Source: Actinomycetota bacterium
Lineage (GTDB): Bacteria; Actinomycetota; Actinomycetes; Nanopelagicales; Nanopelagicaceae
DNA: 64,000 nt
Direction of reading: 5' to 3'
Assembly: GCA_014377015.1 (NCBI GenBank)
Contig: JACMQL010000046.1
Coordinates: 62,001 to 126,000 of the forward strand
Part shown: piece by piece, positions 53,682-61,954 of the stretch
Position numbering within the stretch: the first letter of the stretch is position 1
How the letters are laid out: each line of letters starts with the position of its first letter
Made by a program: the position numbers and the translations under genes
The notes under the pieces: generated by a model
What the model was told of the DNA's origin: nothing
Seen by the model: the letters and a program-made list of their open reading frames with translations, nothing else
Databases searched by the model: none

Positions 53682-55360
53682 CGCATCCGCACCCAGGTCT
53701 GGGTACTCCTTCGAAATTAGTTTCAGGTGGGCTGCGTATTGTGGCTCTGGGCGGTCTCGGCGAAATTGGCCGCAACATGACCGTCTTTGAAACCGCTGGC
53801 AAGTTATTAATTGTGGATGTGGGAGTGCTTTTTCCAGAAGAGACCCAACCAGGGATTGATTTAATTCTTCCTGACTTCTCTTACATCCGAGATCGTTTAG
53901 ATGACGTTATCGGCATCGTATTGACTCACGGACATGAAGATCACATCGGGGCGGTTCCATACTTATTGCGCGAACGTGCGGATATTGCGATTTATGGGTC
54001 GGCGCTCACCTTGGCACTAGTAGGAGCCAAACTCAAAGAGCATCGCATCACGCCGCTCATGCGCCAAGTTGCCGCTGGGATGACTGAAGACATCGGTCCT
54101 TTCACGGTGGAATTCGTCGCCGTCAATCATTCGATCCCTGATGCGCTCGCGGTCGCGATTCATACCACGGCCGGCATTGTGCTGCATACTGGCGATTTCA
54201 AGATGGATCAACTTCCCCTTGATGGCCGAATCACGGATTTGCGTGCATTCGCGGCGCTAGGAGAGAAGGGTGTGGACTTGTTCCTTGTCGATTCGACGAA
54301 CGCGGATGTACCTGGTTTTACTCCCGCGGAGCGCGACATTATTCCTGCCCTTGATCGCGTATTCAGGGCAACGAAAAGACGAGTGATTGTTGCCTCCTTT
54401 GCTTCGCACGTGCATCGCGTACAGCAAATTATCGATACCGCCGTCGCACACAAAAGAAATGTAGCTTTCGTCGGGCGCTCGATGGTTCGCAATATGAAAA
54501 TCGCGCAAGACATGGGCTACCTCACCGTTCCAGAAAATGTCGTAATAGAGGCGCGCGAGATTGAAAATTACGGCGATAACGTCGTTCTTATTTGTACCGG
54601 TTCACAGGGCGAACCACTGGCTGCGCTTTCGCGCATGGCAAATGGCGAGCACTCTATCCGGGTCGGCGAAGGTGACACTGTCGTCCTCGCATCATCATTG
54701 ATTCCTGGTAATGAGAATCCGGTCTATCGCGTCATCAATGAATTAACACGTTTTGGAGCGAAAGTAGTTCATAAAGGAAACGCTCTGGTGCATGTTTCTG
54801 GACACGCAGCTGCAGGAGAACTTCTGTATTGCTATAACATCGTGAAACCAAAGTATGTATTGCCAGTTCACGGAGAATGGCGACACCTTCGCGCAAACGC
54901 CGAACTGGCTATTCAAACAGGGGTGCCGCGCAGCAACGCAATCATTATCGAAAATGGAATTGTTGTTGATTTGGTAGATCACGAAGCATCGGTTGTGGGA
55001 AGCGTCCCAGTTGGATTTGTTTATGTAGATGGACAGAGCATTGGTGATATCACTGAGTCTTCGTTGAAGGACCGCAGGATTTTGGGTGAAGAGGGCTTTA
55101 TATCTGTCGTCGTGGTCATCGATGCCCAAAGTGGCAAAGTTGTGGCAGGACCTGATATTCATGCGCGCGGCTTTGCGGAAGACCAAGCGCTATTCGATGA
55201 AGTCAAATTGAGAATTGAAAAAGCTCTTGCAGTGGCAGTGGAAGATGGAATAAACGGAACGCACCAGTTATCTCAGGTTGTTCGAAAGACTGTTGGAGGT
55301 TGGGTGGGAGGAGAGCATCGCAGAAGGCCGATGATTATCCCACTCGTCATCGAGGTATAG
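53678..55360 (+). CDS. rnj: Ribonuclease J
   Basis: Metallo-beta-lactamase/beta-CASP ribonuclease with endo- and 5' exonuclease activity for RNA turnover. It has LGGLGEIGRNMTVFE, the zinc motif LTHGHEDHIGAVPYLL, LHTGDFKMD, beta-CASP region IVASFASHVHRVQQ and VSGHAAAGEL, and a C-terminal domain (SLKDRRILGEEGF). ATG 53678 overlaps the dapA stop (ATGA) and gives 560 aa, the family length; the ORF-track start at 53411 lies inside dapA and its extra 89 residues are not part of RNase J. Confidence 0.97.
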   Translation: MTHPHPGLGTPSKLVSGGLRIVALGGLGEIGRNMTVFETAGKLLIVDVGVLFPEETQPGIDLILPDFSYIRDRLDDVIGIVLTHGHEDHIGAVPYLLRERADIAIYGSALTLALVGAKLKEHRITPLMRQVAAGMTEDIGPFTVEFVAVNHSIPDALAVAIHTTAGIVLHTGDFKMDQLPLDGRITDLRAFAALGEKGVDLFLVDSTNADVPGFTPAERDIIPALDRVFRATKRRVIVASFASHVHRVQQIIDTAVAHKRNVAFVGRSMVRNMKIAQDMGYLTVPENVVIEAREIENYGDNVVLICTGSQGEPLAALSRMANGEHSIRVGEGDTVVLASSLIPGNENPVYRVINELTRFGAKVVHKGNALVHVSGHAAAGELLYCYNIVKPKYVLPVHGEWRHLRANAELAIQTGVPRSNAIIIENGIVVDLVDHEASVVGSVPVGFVYVDGQSIGDITESSLKDRRILGEEGFISVVVVIDAQSGKVVAGPDIHARGFAEDQALFDEVKLRIEKALAVAVEDGINGTHQLSQVVRKTVGGWVGGEHRRRPMIIPLVIEV

Positions 55361-55405
55361 CCCTTCGCAGCGGCGCGCCTATCTATTTGGATTTTGTATG
55401 GCAAT

Positions 55406-55411
55406 TACCCT
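55406..55411 (+). promoter_or_regulatory. Leaderless -10 box TACCCT before ftsK
   Basis: TACCCT followed by 6 bases and ATG 55418. Confidence 0.5.
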
Positions 55412-55417
55412 CACCTT

Positions 55418-57745
55418 ATGGCCCAAAAGAGAAAATCTACGAAGAAGAAATCATCAGCAGGAGCTTCGTTAGGTCGTGGGCTACGCGGACTTTGGCGCTT
55501 AGTTGCGCACAGTATTGGAACCAGCGTCCGGTTCCTCGTCCGAGGGGCGCGCGATCTTGATCCGGCGCATCAAAGAGATGGACTTGGCTTTCTCTTCCTC
55601 TTACTTGGATTAATTGCGGCAACTGGAACCTGGTTTCACTCAGATAATTTCGTGGGACGTAACCTTTACGCAGCGGTGTATGGGGTTATGGGTCGTATCG
55701 GCTTCTTTGCTCCAATATTGTTTTTCTATTTTGCACTTCGATTTTTTCGAGTGCCAGATGAGAAAGCAGCAACCGGTCGTATCACTATCGGAACCCTTAC
55801 CCTCCTTTTAAGTTCGACTGGGATTTCCCATTTATTAAGCGGGTCGCAAGGCACGAGTGCAGATGCCCTTCGCCAAGGAGGGGGATGGATTGGTTATGCA
55901 ATTTCACATCCGCTCGTTCTCCTTTTGACCTCGTTGCTGGCCTACCCAGTTCTCATTTGTCTTTTTATCTTTGGAATTTTGGTGATTACTGCCACTCCTG
56001 TATCTCAACTTCTTTTACGAATTAAGAATCTCGTCATGTGGATCGCCGATAAAATTTCGGGAGGTAAAAAAACTGCCGCAGATTCATTCGAAATATCCGA
56101 GTCTCCTCCGTTTGAAACACCGTTAGTCGCTGACTGGAATCATCCGCCCGAAGAAGAAGAGACCCTCGATGAAGAGAGTTTTGACGAGGAATTCACTGTG
56201 CCAATTCCCACAATGATGGACAGGGTCGGGTCAGAGGAAACGGCGCCAGCTAAGCGTCCAGTGCAACTCCTCCTCACAAATGACGCTCATTATGAACTTC
56301 CTTCTCCCGATGCGCTCAGGGCTGGACCGCCTGCAAAAGCGAAAAGCAAGGCAAATGACGCAGTGGTTGCATCTCTCACCGAAGTCTTCGCCCAATTTGA
56401 AATTGATGCCGCAGTCACTGGTTTCATGCGCGGACCAACGGTCACTCGTTACGAAGTCGAGCTCGGAAATGCGGTAAAAGTCGAGCGAATCACCGCCCTG
56501 GCCAAGAATATTTCGTACGCGGTAGCAAGTAGTGAGGTGCGGATTCTTTCGCCCATTCCTGGAAAATCCGCTGTCGGTATCGAGATTCCAAACGCCGATC
56601 GCGAAATTGTCGCTCTTGGTGATGTACTTCGTTCCTCGGTCGCGGGACAAGACCACCACCCAATGTTGGTAGCCCTTGGTAAAGACGTTGAAGGAAATTT
56701 TGTTTGCGCAAACTTAGCCAAGATGCCACATCTACTCGTGGCGGGCGCAACGGGATCAGGCAAGTCGTCCATGATTAACGTGATGATCGTTTCAATCTTA
56801 ATGAGATCGACACCTGATGATGTTCGTCTCATTCTGATTGATCCAAAACGCGTGGAACTCACGGCATACGAAGGAATTCCCCACCTGATCACACCCATCA
56901 TCACGAGCCCCAAAAAGGCAGCTGACGCATTGCAATGGGTAGTTCGAGAGATGGATCTTCGCTACGAAGATCTTTCAACTTTTGGTTACCGTCACATCGA
57001 TGATTTCAACAAAGCGGTGCGAGCCGGAAAAGTTGTGGCGCCTCCAGGTAGTGACCGAGTGCTTGAACCATACCCATATTTATTAATTGTCATCGATGAG
57101 CTTGCGGATCTTATGATGATCGCGGCGAAAGAAGTTGAAGAGTGCGTAGTTCGTATAACTCAACTTGCACGTTCTGCGGGTATCCATTTAGTTCTTGCGA
57201 CTCAACGACCAAGTGTTGATGTGGTCACTGGGCTGATCAAGGCGAATGTGCCATCCCGATTATCTTTCGCAACGAGTAGTTTGGCAGATAGCCGCGTTAT
57301 CTTAGACAGCGCTGGCGCAGAAAAACTTGTGGGACAAGGTGATGCGTTGTTTATTCCGATGGGAACGAGCCGCGCGGTCCGAATTCAAGGGGCTTACGTT
57401 TCGGAGAGAGAAATCGAAATTGTTGTGAATCATGTTAAAGGTCAATTAACGCCGCGGTATCGAAGTGATGTCACGGCGACGCAAACACGAGGTGTTATCA
57501 ATGAAACGGAAATCGGAGATGACCTAGAACTTCTGTTGCAGGCTGTCCACCTTGTCGTGACAACGCAATTCGGTTCGACGTCGATGCTTCAACGCAAACT
57601 TCGCATCGGCTTTGCCAAAGCTGGACGCCTGATGGACCTCATGGAATCCCGTGGAATTGTTGGACCTTCGGAGGGCTCGAAAGCACGCGTGGTGCTCGTC
57701 AAGGCTGATGACCTCGAAGCAGTCCTCGACACTTTGCAGGATTAG
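55418..57745 (+). CDS. ftsK: DNA translocase FtsK/SpoIIIE
   Basis: Membrane-anchored motor that moves chromosome ends through the division septum. About 775 aa: four N-terminal membrane segments (roughly residues 50-210), an acidic linker, the alpha/beta motor domain with GATGSGKSSMINVM (Walker A), YLLIVIDELADLMM (Walker B) and LATQRPSVDVVTG, and a C-terminal gamma domain with STSMLQRKLRIGFAKAGRLM for KOPS recognition. The linker is short for Actinobacteria. I chose ATG 55418 since it follows a TACCCT box by 6 bases; ORF-track TTG 55394 would add 8 residues. Confidence 0.96.
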   Translation: MAQKRKSTKKKSSAGASLGRGLRGLWRLVAHSIGTSVRFLVRGARDLDPAHQRDGLGFLFLLLGLIAATGTWFHSDNFVGRNLYAAVYGVMGRIGFFAPILFFYFALRFFRVPDEKAATGRITIGTLTLLLSSTGISHLLSGSQGTSADALRQGGGWIGYAISHPLVLLLTSLLAYPVLICLFIFGILVITATPVSQLLLRIKNLVMWIADKISGGKKTAADSFEISESPPFETPLVADWNHPPEEEETLDEESFDEEFTVPIPTMMDRVGSEETAPAKRPVQLLLTNDAHYELPSPDALRAGPPAKAKSKANDAVVASLTEVFAQFEIDAAVTGFMRGPTVTRYEVELGNAVKVERITALAKNISYAVASSEVRILSPIPGKSAVGIEIPNADREIVALGDVLRSSVAGQDHHPMLVALGKDVEGNFVCANLAKMPHLLVAGATGSGKSSMINVMIVSILMRSTPDDVRLILIDPKRVELTAYEGIPHLITPIITSPKKAADALQWVVREMDLRYEDLSTFGYRHIDDFNKAVRAGKVVAPPGSDRVLEPYPYLLIVIDELADLMMIAAKEVEECVVRITQLARSAGIHLVLATQRPSVDVVTGLIKANVPSRLSFATSSLADSRVILDSAGAEKLVGQGDALFIPMGTSRAVRIQGAYVSEREIEIVVNHVKGQLTPRYRSDVTATQTRGVINETEIGDDLELLLQAVHLVVTTQFGSTSMLQRKLRIGFAKAGRLMDLMESRGIVGPSEGSKARVVLVKADDLEAVLDTLQD

Positions 57746-57871
57746 AGCGCGGGTTCACAGCTTTCACGCGAAGTGGAGAGTTCACCCGACGTTCTGCGAC
57801 CCGCTATTTTCTCCTGAGACGATTAGGCGTTACCCTTAGGACCTGTAACTTCCCAACGAATTCAGGTTGAT

Positions 57872-58636
57872 ATGTCTTTAGGAATGATTGTCAAGCAGGC
57901 GCGCACAACTGCAGGAGTATCTATTGAAGCGTTGGCGGACCAAACGAAGATTCGACCCGCTCTGTTACGTGCGATCGAGCTTGATGATTTTTCGCAGTGC
58001 GGGGGAGCGGCATATGCTCGCGGTCATCTGCGTAACATCGCGCGCGCTATTGGCGTAGAACCGACCGTATTCATCGAACATTTCAATATTGCTAATCCTA
58101 TTATTGAACGACCCATGCATGAATTGCTTCGAGAGAATAGCGTCACGGCACCGACACACGAAAGATCAAAATTATCGCTCAAGGCGCTCTCACTTATTTC
58201 TGCAAGCGCTGTCTTCATGGTTGCCGGCGGCCAAGTTTTCTACACAAGCATGCAACCTGAAAAGGGGAGTTCGGCGAAATCGATAATTGCTGCCTCGTCT
58301 CCTTCGGCGAAAAGTACGCCTAACAAAGGAAGTGCTGAATCTGGACAAACAGGCACGGATTCTTCCGGTGTCGTCGCGGCCAAATCCGTCAATGTTCAAA
58401 TTTCGGCAACTCGTGGAGATTCTTGGCTCTCCGTCAATTCAGCCGATGGAACCAAAGTATTTACTGGAAAAATAAGCCGTGGCCAGAGCGTGACTTATGC
58501 TGATGATTCTCCCCTAACAATTCGATTTGGAAATGCGGGCGCCGTTGATGTGCTTGTCAATGGCAAAGAAACACCATCCCTCGGGGGAATGGGCCAGGTT
58601 GTAAACGTGATTTATGGTTCGAGCACCCCGCGATAA
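57872..58636 (+). CDS. RodZ-like helix-turn-helix membrane protein
   Basis: 254 aa with an N-terminal HTH_25 domain (GMIVKQARTTAGVSIEALAD, then KIRPALLRAIELDDF and YARGHLRNIARAIG), one transmembrane segment near residues 108-128, a Ser/Gly-rich linker, and a C-terminal DUF4115 extracytoplasmic domain (VQISATRGDSWLSVNSADG). This is the RodZ layout, a cytoskeletal/cell-shape factor in rods; in many Actinobacteria a homologue lies between ftsK and rimO as here. CAGGTTG precedes the ATG. The 126-base gap after ftsK has an inverted repeat GTTAC/GTAAC (57831-57851) but no gene. Confidence 0.9.
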   Translation: MSLGMIVKQARTTAGVSIEALADQTKIRPALLRAIELDDFSQCGGAAYARGHLRNIARAIGVEPTVFIEHFNIANPIIERPMHELLRENSVTAPTHERSKLSLKALSLISASAVFMVAGGQVFYTSMQPEKGSSAKSIIAASSPSAKSTPNKGSAESGQTGTDSSGVVAAKSVNVQISATRGDSWLSVNSADGTKVFTGKISRGQSVTYADDSPLTIRFGNAGAVDVLVNGKETPSLGGMGQVVNVIYGSSTPR

Positions 58637-58661
58637 CAGATAATTCCGCATAAAACTTCTG

Positions 58662-58667
58662 TAGTAT
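58662..58667 (+). promoter_or_regulatory. Leaderless -10 box TAGTAT before rimO
   Basis: TAGTAT followed by 7 bases and ATG 58675. Confidence 0.5.
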
Positions 58668-58674
58668 CAGGCAA

Positions 58675-60057
58675 ATGAATCGCACTGTAGCCGTAGTGAC
58701 TTTGGGTTGCGCGCGAAATGAAGTCGACTCTGAAGAGTTGGCCGGACGTCTAGCTGCTGATGGTTGGACATTGGTCGATGATGTCGAATCCGCCGAGGTT
58801 GCGCTTGTTAACACGTGTGGTTTCATCGAATCCGCCAAGAAGGATTCAATCGATGCATTGCTCGAAGCTAATTCCCTGAAAGGTCATGGCCTCACTCGAA
58901 CGGTGGTTGCAGTCGGGTGCATGGCAGAACGTTACGGCGAGGAATTAGCCCAAGCTTTGCCTGAAGCAGATGCGATTCTCGGATTCGACGATTATCGCGA
59001 TATAAGTGCGCGCCTCCAGTCAATAATGGCAGGAAATAAGCATATTTCGCACACCCCCAAGGACCGAAGAGCGCTTTTGCCAATTTCTCCAGTTGAAAGA
59101 CCGGCGGCCCGGAAAGCCGATTTTGCGTCGCGCGTGGGAGCCGGTGGTTCGCTCTTCCGGAAAAGACTGGGAAGCGCACCATGGGCACCATTGAAGATCG
59201 CCTCCGGATGCGATCGCCGCTGTTCATTTTGCGCAATTCCATATTTTCGCGGATCATTTATTTCACGACAACCTGATGAGATTATTGCAGAGGCTCGCTG
59301 GCTTGCCGATGAAGGCGTGAGTGAAATATTCCTCGTGAGCGAGAATACAACTTCCTACGGTAAGGATCTTGGAGATCTTCGATTGATGGAGAAACTTCTC
59401 CCTCAATTATCGGTAATCGATGGCATTTCAAGAATTCGACTTTCTTATTTGCAGCCGGCCGAGATTCGACCAACGTTGTTGCAGGCAATAGTTGAGACTG
59501 AAAAAGTCGTTCCTTATTTCGACATCTCTTTTCAGCATTCCAGCGGATCGGTTCTGCGACGTATGCGTAGATTCGGTGACAGTGAGAAATTTATCCATCT
59601 TATAAATCAAATTCGAGCACTCTCACCAGAGGCCGGAATTCGTTCTAACGTAATTGTTGGATTCCCGGGCGAGACAGAATCTGAATATCAAGAGCTCGTC
59701 GATTTCGTAAGCGTTGCAAATCTAGATGCGGTTGGAGTCTTCGGCTATTCCGACGAAGACAATACTGAGGCACTCTCTCTCGAAGGAAAGATTGATCATG
59801 AAGTTATCAAGGAGCGACTAGAAGGTCTTTCATCCCTTGTCGATGAACTTGTAACTGAACGAGCGAGTGCGCGAATCGGCGAAAATGTCGTCGTCCTTAT
59901 CGAGGATTCTGAATTGCAGGAAGGTCGCGGGGAGCACCAGGGGCCAGAAGTTGACGGAACAATTACCTTTATCGACACGCAGTTTTCCGTCGGCGAGTAT
60001 GTGTCTGCCAAGATCGTTGATTCGATGGGCGCAGATCTAGTGGCGGCCCCACGGTGA
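58675..60057 (+). CDS. rimO: Ribosomal protein S12 methylthiotransferase RimO
   Basis: Radical-SAM enzyme that adds a methylthio group to an Asp of S12. 460 aa with the N-terminal UPF0004 domain ([34 protein letters not shown] and VGCMAERY, supplying three cluster Cys), the radical-SAM motif [30 protein letters not shown] and a C-terminal TRAM domain. A linker of about 35 residues at positions 115-160 is more variable. It overlaps pgsA as TGATG. Confidence 0.95.
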   Translation: MNRTVAVVTLGCARNEVDSEELAGRLAADGWTLVDDVESAEVALVNTCGFIESAKKDSIDALLEANSLKGHGLTRTVVAVGCMAERYGEELAQALPEADAILGFDDYRDISARLQSIMAGNKHISHTPKDRRALLPISPVERPAARKADFASRVGAGGSLFRKRLGSAPWAPLKIASGCDRRCSFCAIPYFRGSFISRQPDEIIAEARWLADEGVSEIFLVSENTTSYGKDLGDLRLMEKLLPQLSVIDGISRIRLSYLQPAEIRPTLLQAIVETEKVVPYFDISFQHSSGSVLRRMRRFGDSEKFIHLINQIRALSPEAGIRSNVIVGFPGETESEYQELVDFVSVANLDAVGVFGYSDEDNTEALSLEGKIDHEVIKERLEGLSSLVDELVTERASARIGENVVVLIEDSELQEGRGEHQGPEVDGTITFIDTQFSVGEYVSAKIVDSMGADLVAAPR

Positions 60058-60608
60058 TGAGCCGTTCGGAAATTAATCTTCCCAATTCCATAACAATATC
60101 TCGCATACTCGCGTTGCCAATTTGTATTTACGTTCTATTTAAGAACGGAGGAGACGATTCAACATGGCGGATTATCGCTTGGTGGCTATTTTTCTTCGTC
60201 GGGATGACGGATCTGCTTGACGGCAAACTCGCCCGAAGTCGCAACACAGTTACCGAATTCGGCAAATTGATTGACCCCATCGCAGACAAGGCGCTCATTG
60301 GATCGGCCCTCATCAGCCTTTCAGTTTTGGGAGATCTGCCATGGTGGGTGACCATCGTGATTCTGAGCCGTGAGATCGGCATCACGATTTTCCGATTTGC
60401 CGTCATTAAGGGCGGAGTAATCCCAGCCAACCGCGGCGGTAAGATTAAAACCACCGTTCAGAATTTTGCCGTTGGTTTCTACATCCTTCCACTGGACGAC
60501 TCGCTCCACATATTTCGCGATGCATTCATGGGGCTTGCTCTGATCCTTACAGTCGCCACCGGACTTTGGTACGTAAAAGATGCGTTTAAGAACTCGACAT
60601 CGCGCTAA
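60057..60608 (+). CDS. pgsA: CDP-diacylglycerol-glycerol-3-phosphate 3-phosphatidyltransferase
   Basis: Membrane enzyme of phospholipid synthesis making phosphatidylglycerophosphate. 183 aa with the CDP-alcohol phosphatidyltransferase motif D-x2-DG-x2-AR-x8-G-x3-D-x3-D (from DLLDGKLARS to LIDPIADKA) and about five membrane helices. ATG 60057 lies in a TGATG overlap with the rimO stop; GTG 60054 is also possible. The order rimO-pgsA-cinA-clgR is conserved in Actinobacteria. Confidence 0.94.
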   Translation: MSRSEINLPNSITISRILALPICIYVLFKNGGDDSTWRIIAWWLFFFVGMTDLLDGKLARSRNTVTEFGKLIDPIADKALIGSALISLSVLGDLPWWVTIVILSREIGITIFRFAVIKGGVIPANRGGKIKTTVQNFAVGFYILPLDDSLHIFRDAFMGLALILTVATGLWYVKDAFKNSTSR

Positions 60609-60615
60609 CTCTGTC

Positions 60616-60621
60616 TAGGCT
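60616..60621 (+). promoter_or_regulatory. Leaderless -10 box TAGGCT before cinA/pncC
   Basis: TAGGCT followed by 6 bases and ATG 60628. Confidence 0.5.
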
Positions 60622-60627
60622 TGAGCA

Positions 60628-61110
60628 ATGGCGACAACTACGACCGAGGTCCAGCTAATCCTGGAACACCTAGCGGCGCGCCACGAATCCTTAGCAGTTG
60701 CCGAATCTCTCACCGGAGGAGCGTTGGGTGCAGCGATCACTTCCGTTGCCGGTGCTTCCCGCGTATTTCTTGGCGGCACGATTTCCTACCATGCTGATAT
60801 CAAAGTGAACCAGCTCGGGGTTCCGCGCGAAATCATCGATTCGTGCGGCGTAGTAAGCGAAGAAGTAGCCGCGGCCATGGCGCTCGGGGCTCGAAAATTG
60901 TTCGGTTCCACGTGGGCAATTTCAACGACCGGGGTGGCTGGTCCTGCCGATGCAGATGGGATTGCCGCAGGTACCGTCTGGATCTCGATTAGCGGGCCGA
61001 TCAATCACAGCGCGCTGCTAGACATACAAGGCGGACGAGAAGTCGTGCGAAACGCGACCGTTTCCAGCGCCATCGCGGCATTTGAGCGTATTCTAAGCAC
61101 TCGGCGATAG
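60628..61110 (+). CDS. pncC: CinA C-terminal domain protein, nicotinamide-nucleotide amidase (PncC-type)
   Basis: 160 aa with only the CinA C-terminal domain: LAVAESLTGGALGAAITSV, GGTISYHADIK, GVVSEEVAAAMALGARK and STTGVAGPADADG. It lacks the N-terminal molybdopterin-binding-like domain of full CinA. PncC deamidates nicotinamide mononucleotide in pyridine-nucleotide salvage. It precedes clgR by 19 bases, the typical actinobacterial arrangement. Confidence 0.92.
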   Translation: MATTTTEVQLILEHLAARHESLAVAESLTGGALGAAITSVAGASRVFLGGTISYHADIKVNQLGVPREIIDSCGVVSEEVAAAMALGARKLFGSTWAISTTGVAGPADADGIAAGTVWISISGPINHSALLDIQGGREVVRNATVSSAIAAFERILSTRR

Positions 61111-61129
61111 CTAGGAAGGAAGGTTGACT

Positions 61130-61393
61130 GTGTTACTGCGTACGCACATCGGTGCTTCCTTGCGAAGTGCTCGCACCGCGCAAAATCGCACTCTTCGCGA
61201 CGTTGCACGTGAAGCTCGCGTTTCTCTTGGGTACCTCTCAGAGGTCGAGCGGGGCCAGAAGGAAGCATCTTCAGAATTACTCAATGCTATTTGCAGTGCG
61301 CTTGGCCTGAGCCTGTCCAAGATCATTTCCGATGTTGCCAGAGAAATTTCTGTTCGCGATACCGTCACGTTCGTTGTCGTTGACGCTGCTTAA
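61130..61393 (+). CDS. clgR: ClgR-type XRE family transcriptional regulator
   Basis: 87-aa helix-turn-helix protein. [20 protein letters not shown] forms the XRE HTH, and the strongly conserved [13 protein letters not shown] follows, as in ClgR, which activates clp protease and related stress genes in Actinobacteria. GTG 61130 follows AAGGAAGG at 6-7 nt; the ORF-track TTG 61124 is too close to it. Usually recA/recX lie shortly after; here an accessory TetR gene follows. Confidence 0.9.
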   Translation: MLLRTHIGASLRSARTAQNRTLRDVAREARVSLGYLSEVERGQKEASSELLNAICSALGLSLSKIISDVAREISVRDTVTFVVVDAA

Positions 61394-61417
61394 TCAGAAT
61401 TCAAGAATTAAAAATAC

Positions 61418-61954
61418 GTGTCCTTCGCTGATAATTTACCTGTAGCTCCAGTAGAGATTTATCAAAGGCAAACGAGTTCATATCGTCGCACGCGTTCTGC
61501 GATCTTGGAGTCTGCGCGAATCTGTTTACAAATTAAGGGCTTTGCGGCAACGAGCATGATTGATATCGCTGACACGGCAGAGGTTTCTCGCGCAACTCTT
61601 TACAATCATTTTCGCGATAAGGGGAGTGTGTTTCGAGAATGGGCTCGGGCTGACCTCGAACGAATATTTAATGGCGCGAAAAAAGCCGAATCGAACGAGA
61701 AGGCACTCTCGATTATTGCCGCGATAGTGTCCGAAGACCTCGCCCTAGCCAAACTCAGAAGTGCGGACCCGGCCTTTCTTACCCAGATTGTGTCCGACCA
61801 GACAAATCCCGCGTGGGACCAGGTTCGAGCCGAGATGACTCAATTATTCGAAGATCGGGACGGGCTCGCTCTGACTTGGTTGATAGGGCAGGTGTTTCAA
61901 CCACTAAGTTCTGAGCAGATCAAGAAAGATGTTGAAATCATCGTAGGACGTTAA
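61418..61954 (+). CDS. TetR family transcriptional regulator
   Basis: 178-aa regulator. The N-terminal HTH region is AILESARICLQIKGFAATSMIDIADTAEVSRATLYNHF, a clear TetR_N domain; the C-terminal ligand domain is short (about 110 residues) and not recognised. The start is GTG 61418, without a clear Shine-Dalgarno site; an upstream AT-rich TTAAAAAT box could be a -10 of a leaderless start. Its 3' end overlaps the convergent GH31 gene by 17 bases. Target unknown. Confidence 0.85.
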   Translation: MSFADNLPVAPVEIYQRQTSSYRRTRSAILESARICLQIKGFAATSMIDIADTAEVSRATLYNHFRDKGSVFREWARADLERIFNGAKKAESNEKALSIIAAIVSEDLALAKLRSADPAFLTQIVSDQTNPAWDQVRAEMTQLFEDRDGLALTWLIGQVFQPLSSEQIKKDVEIIVGR

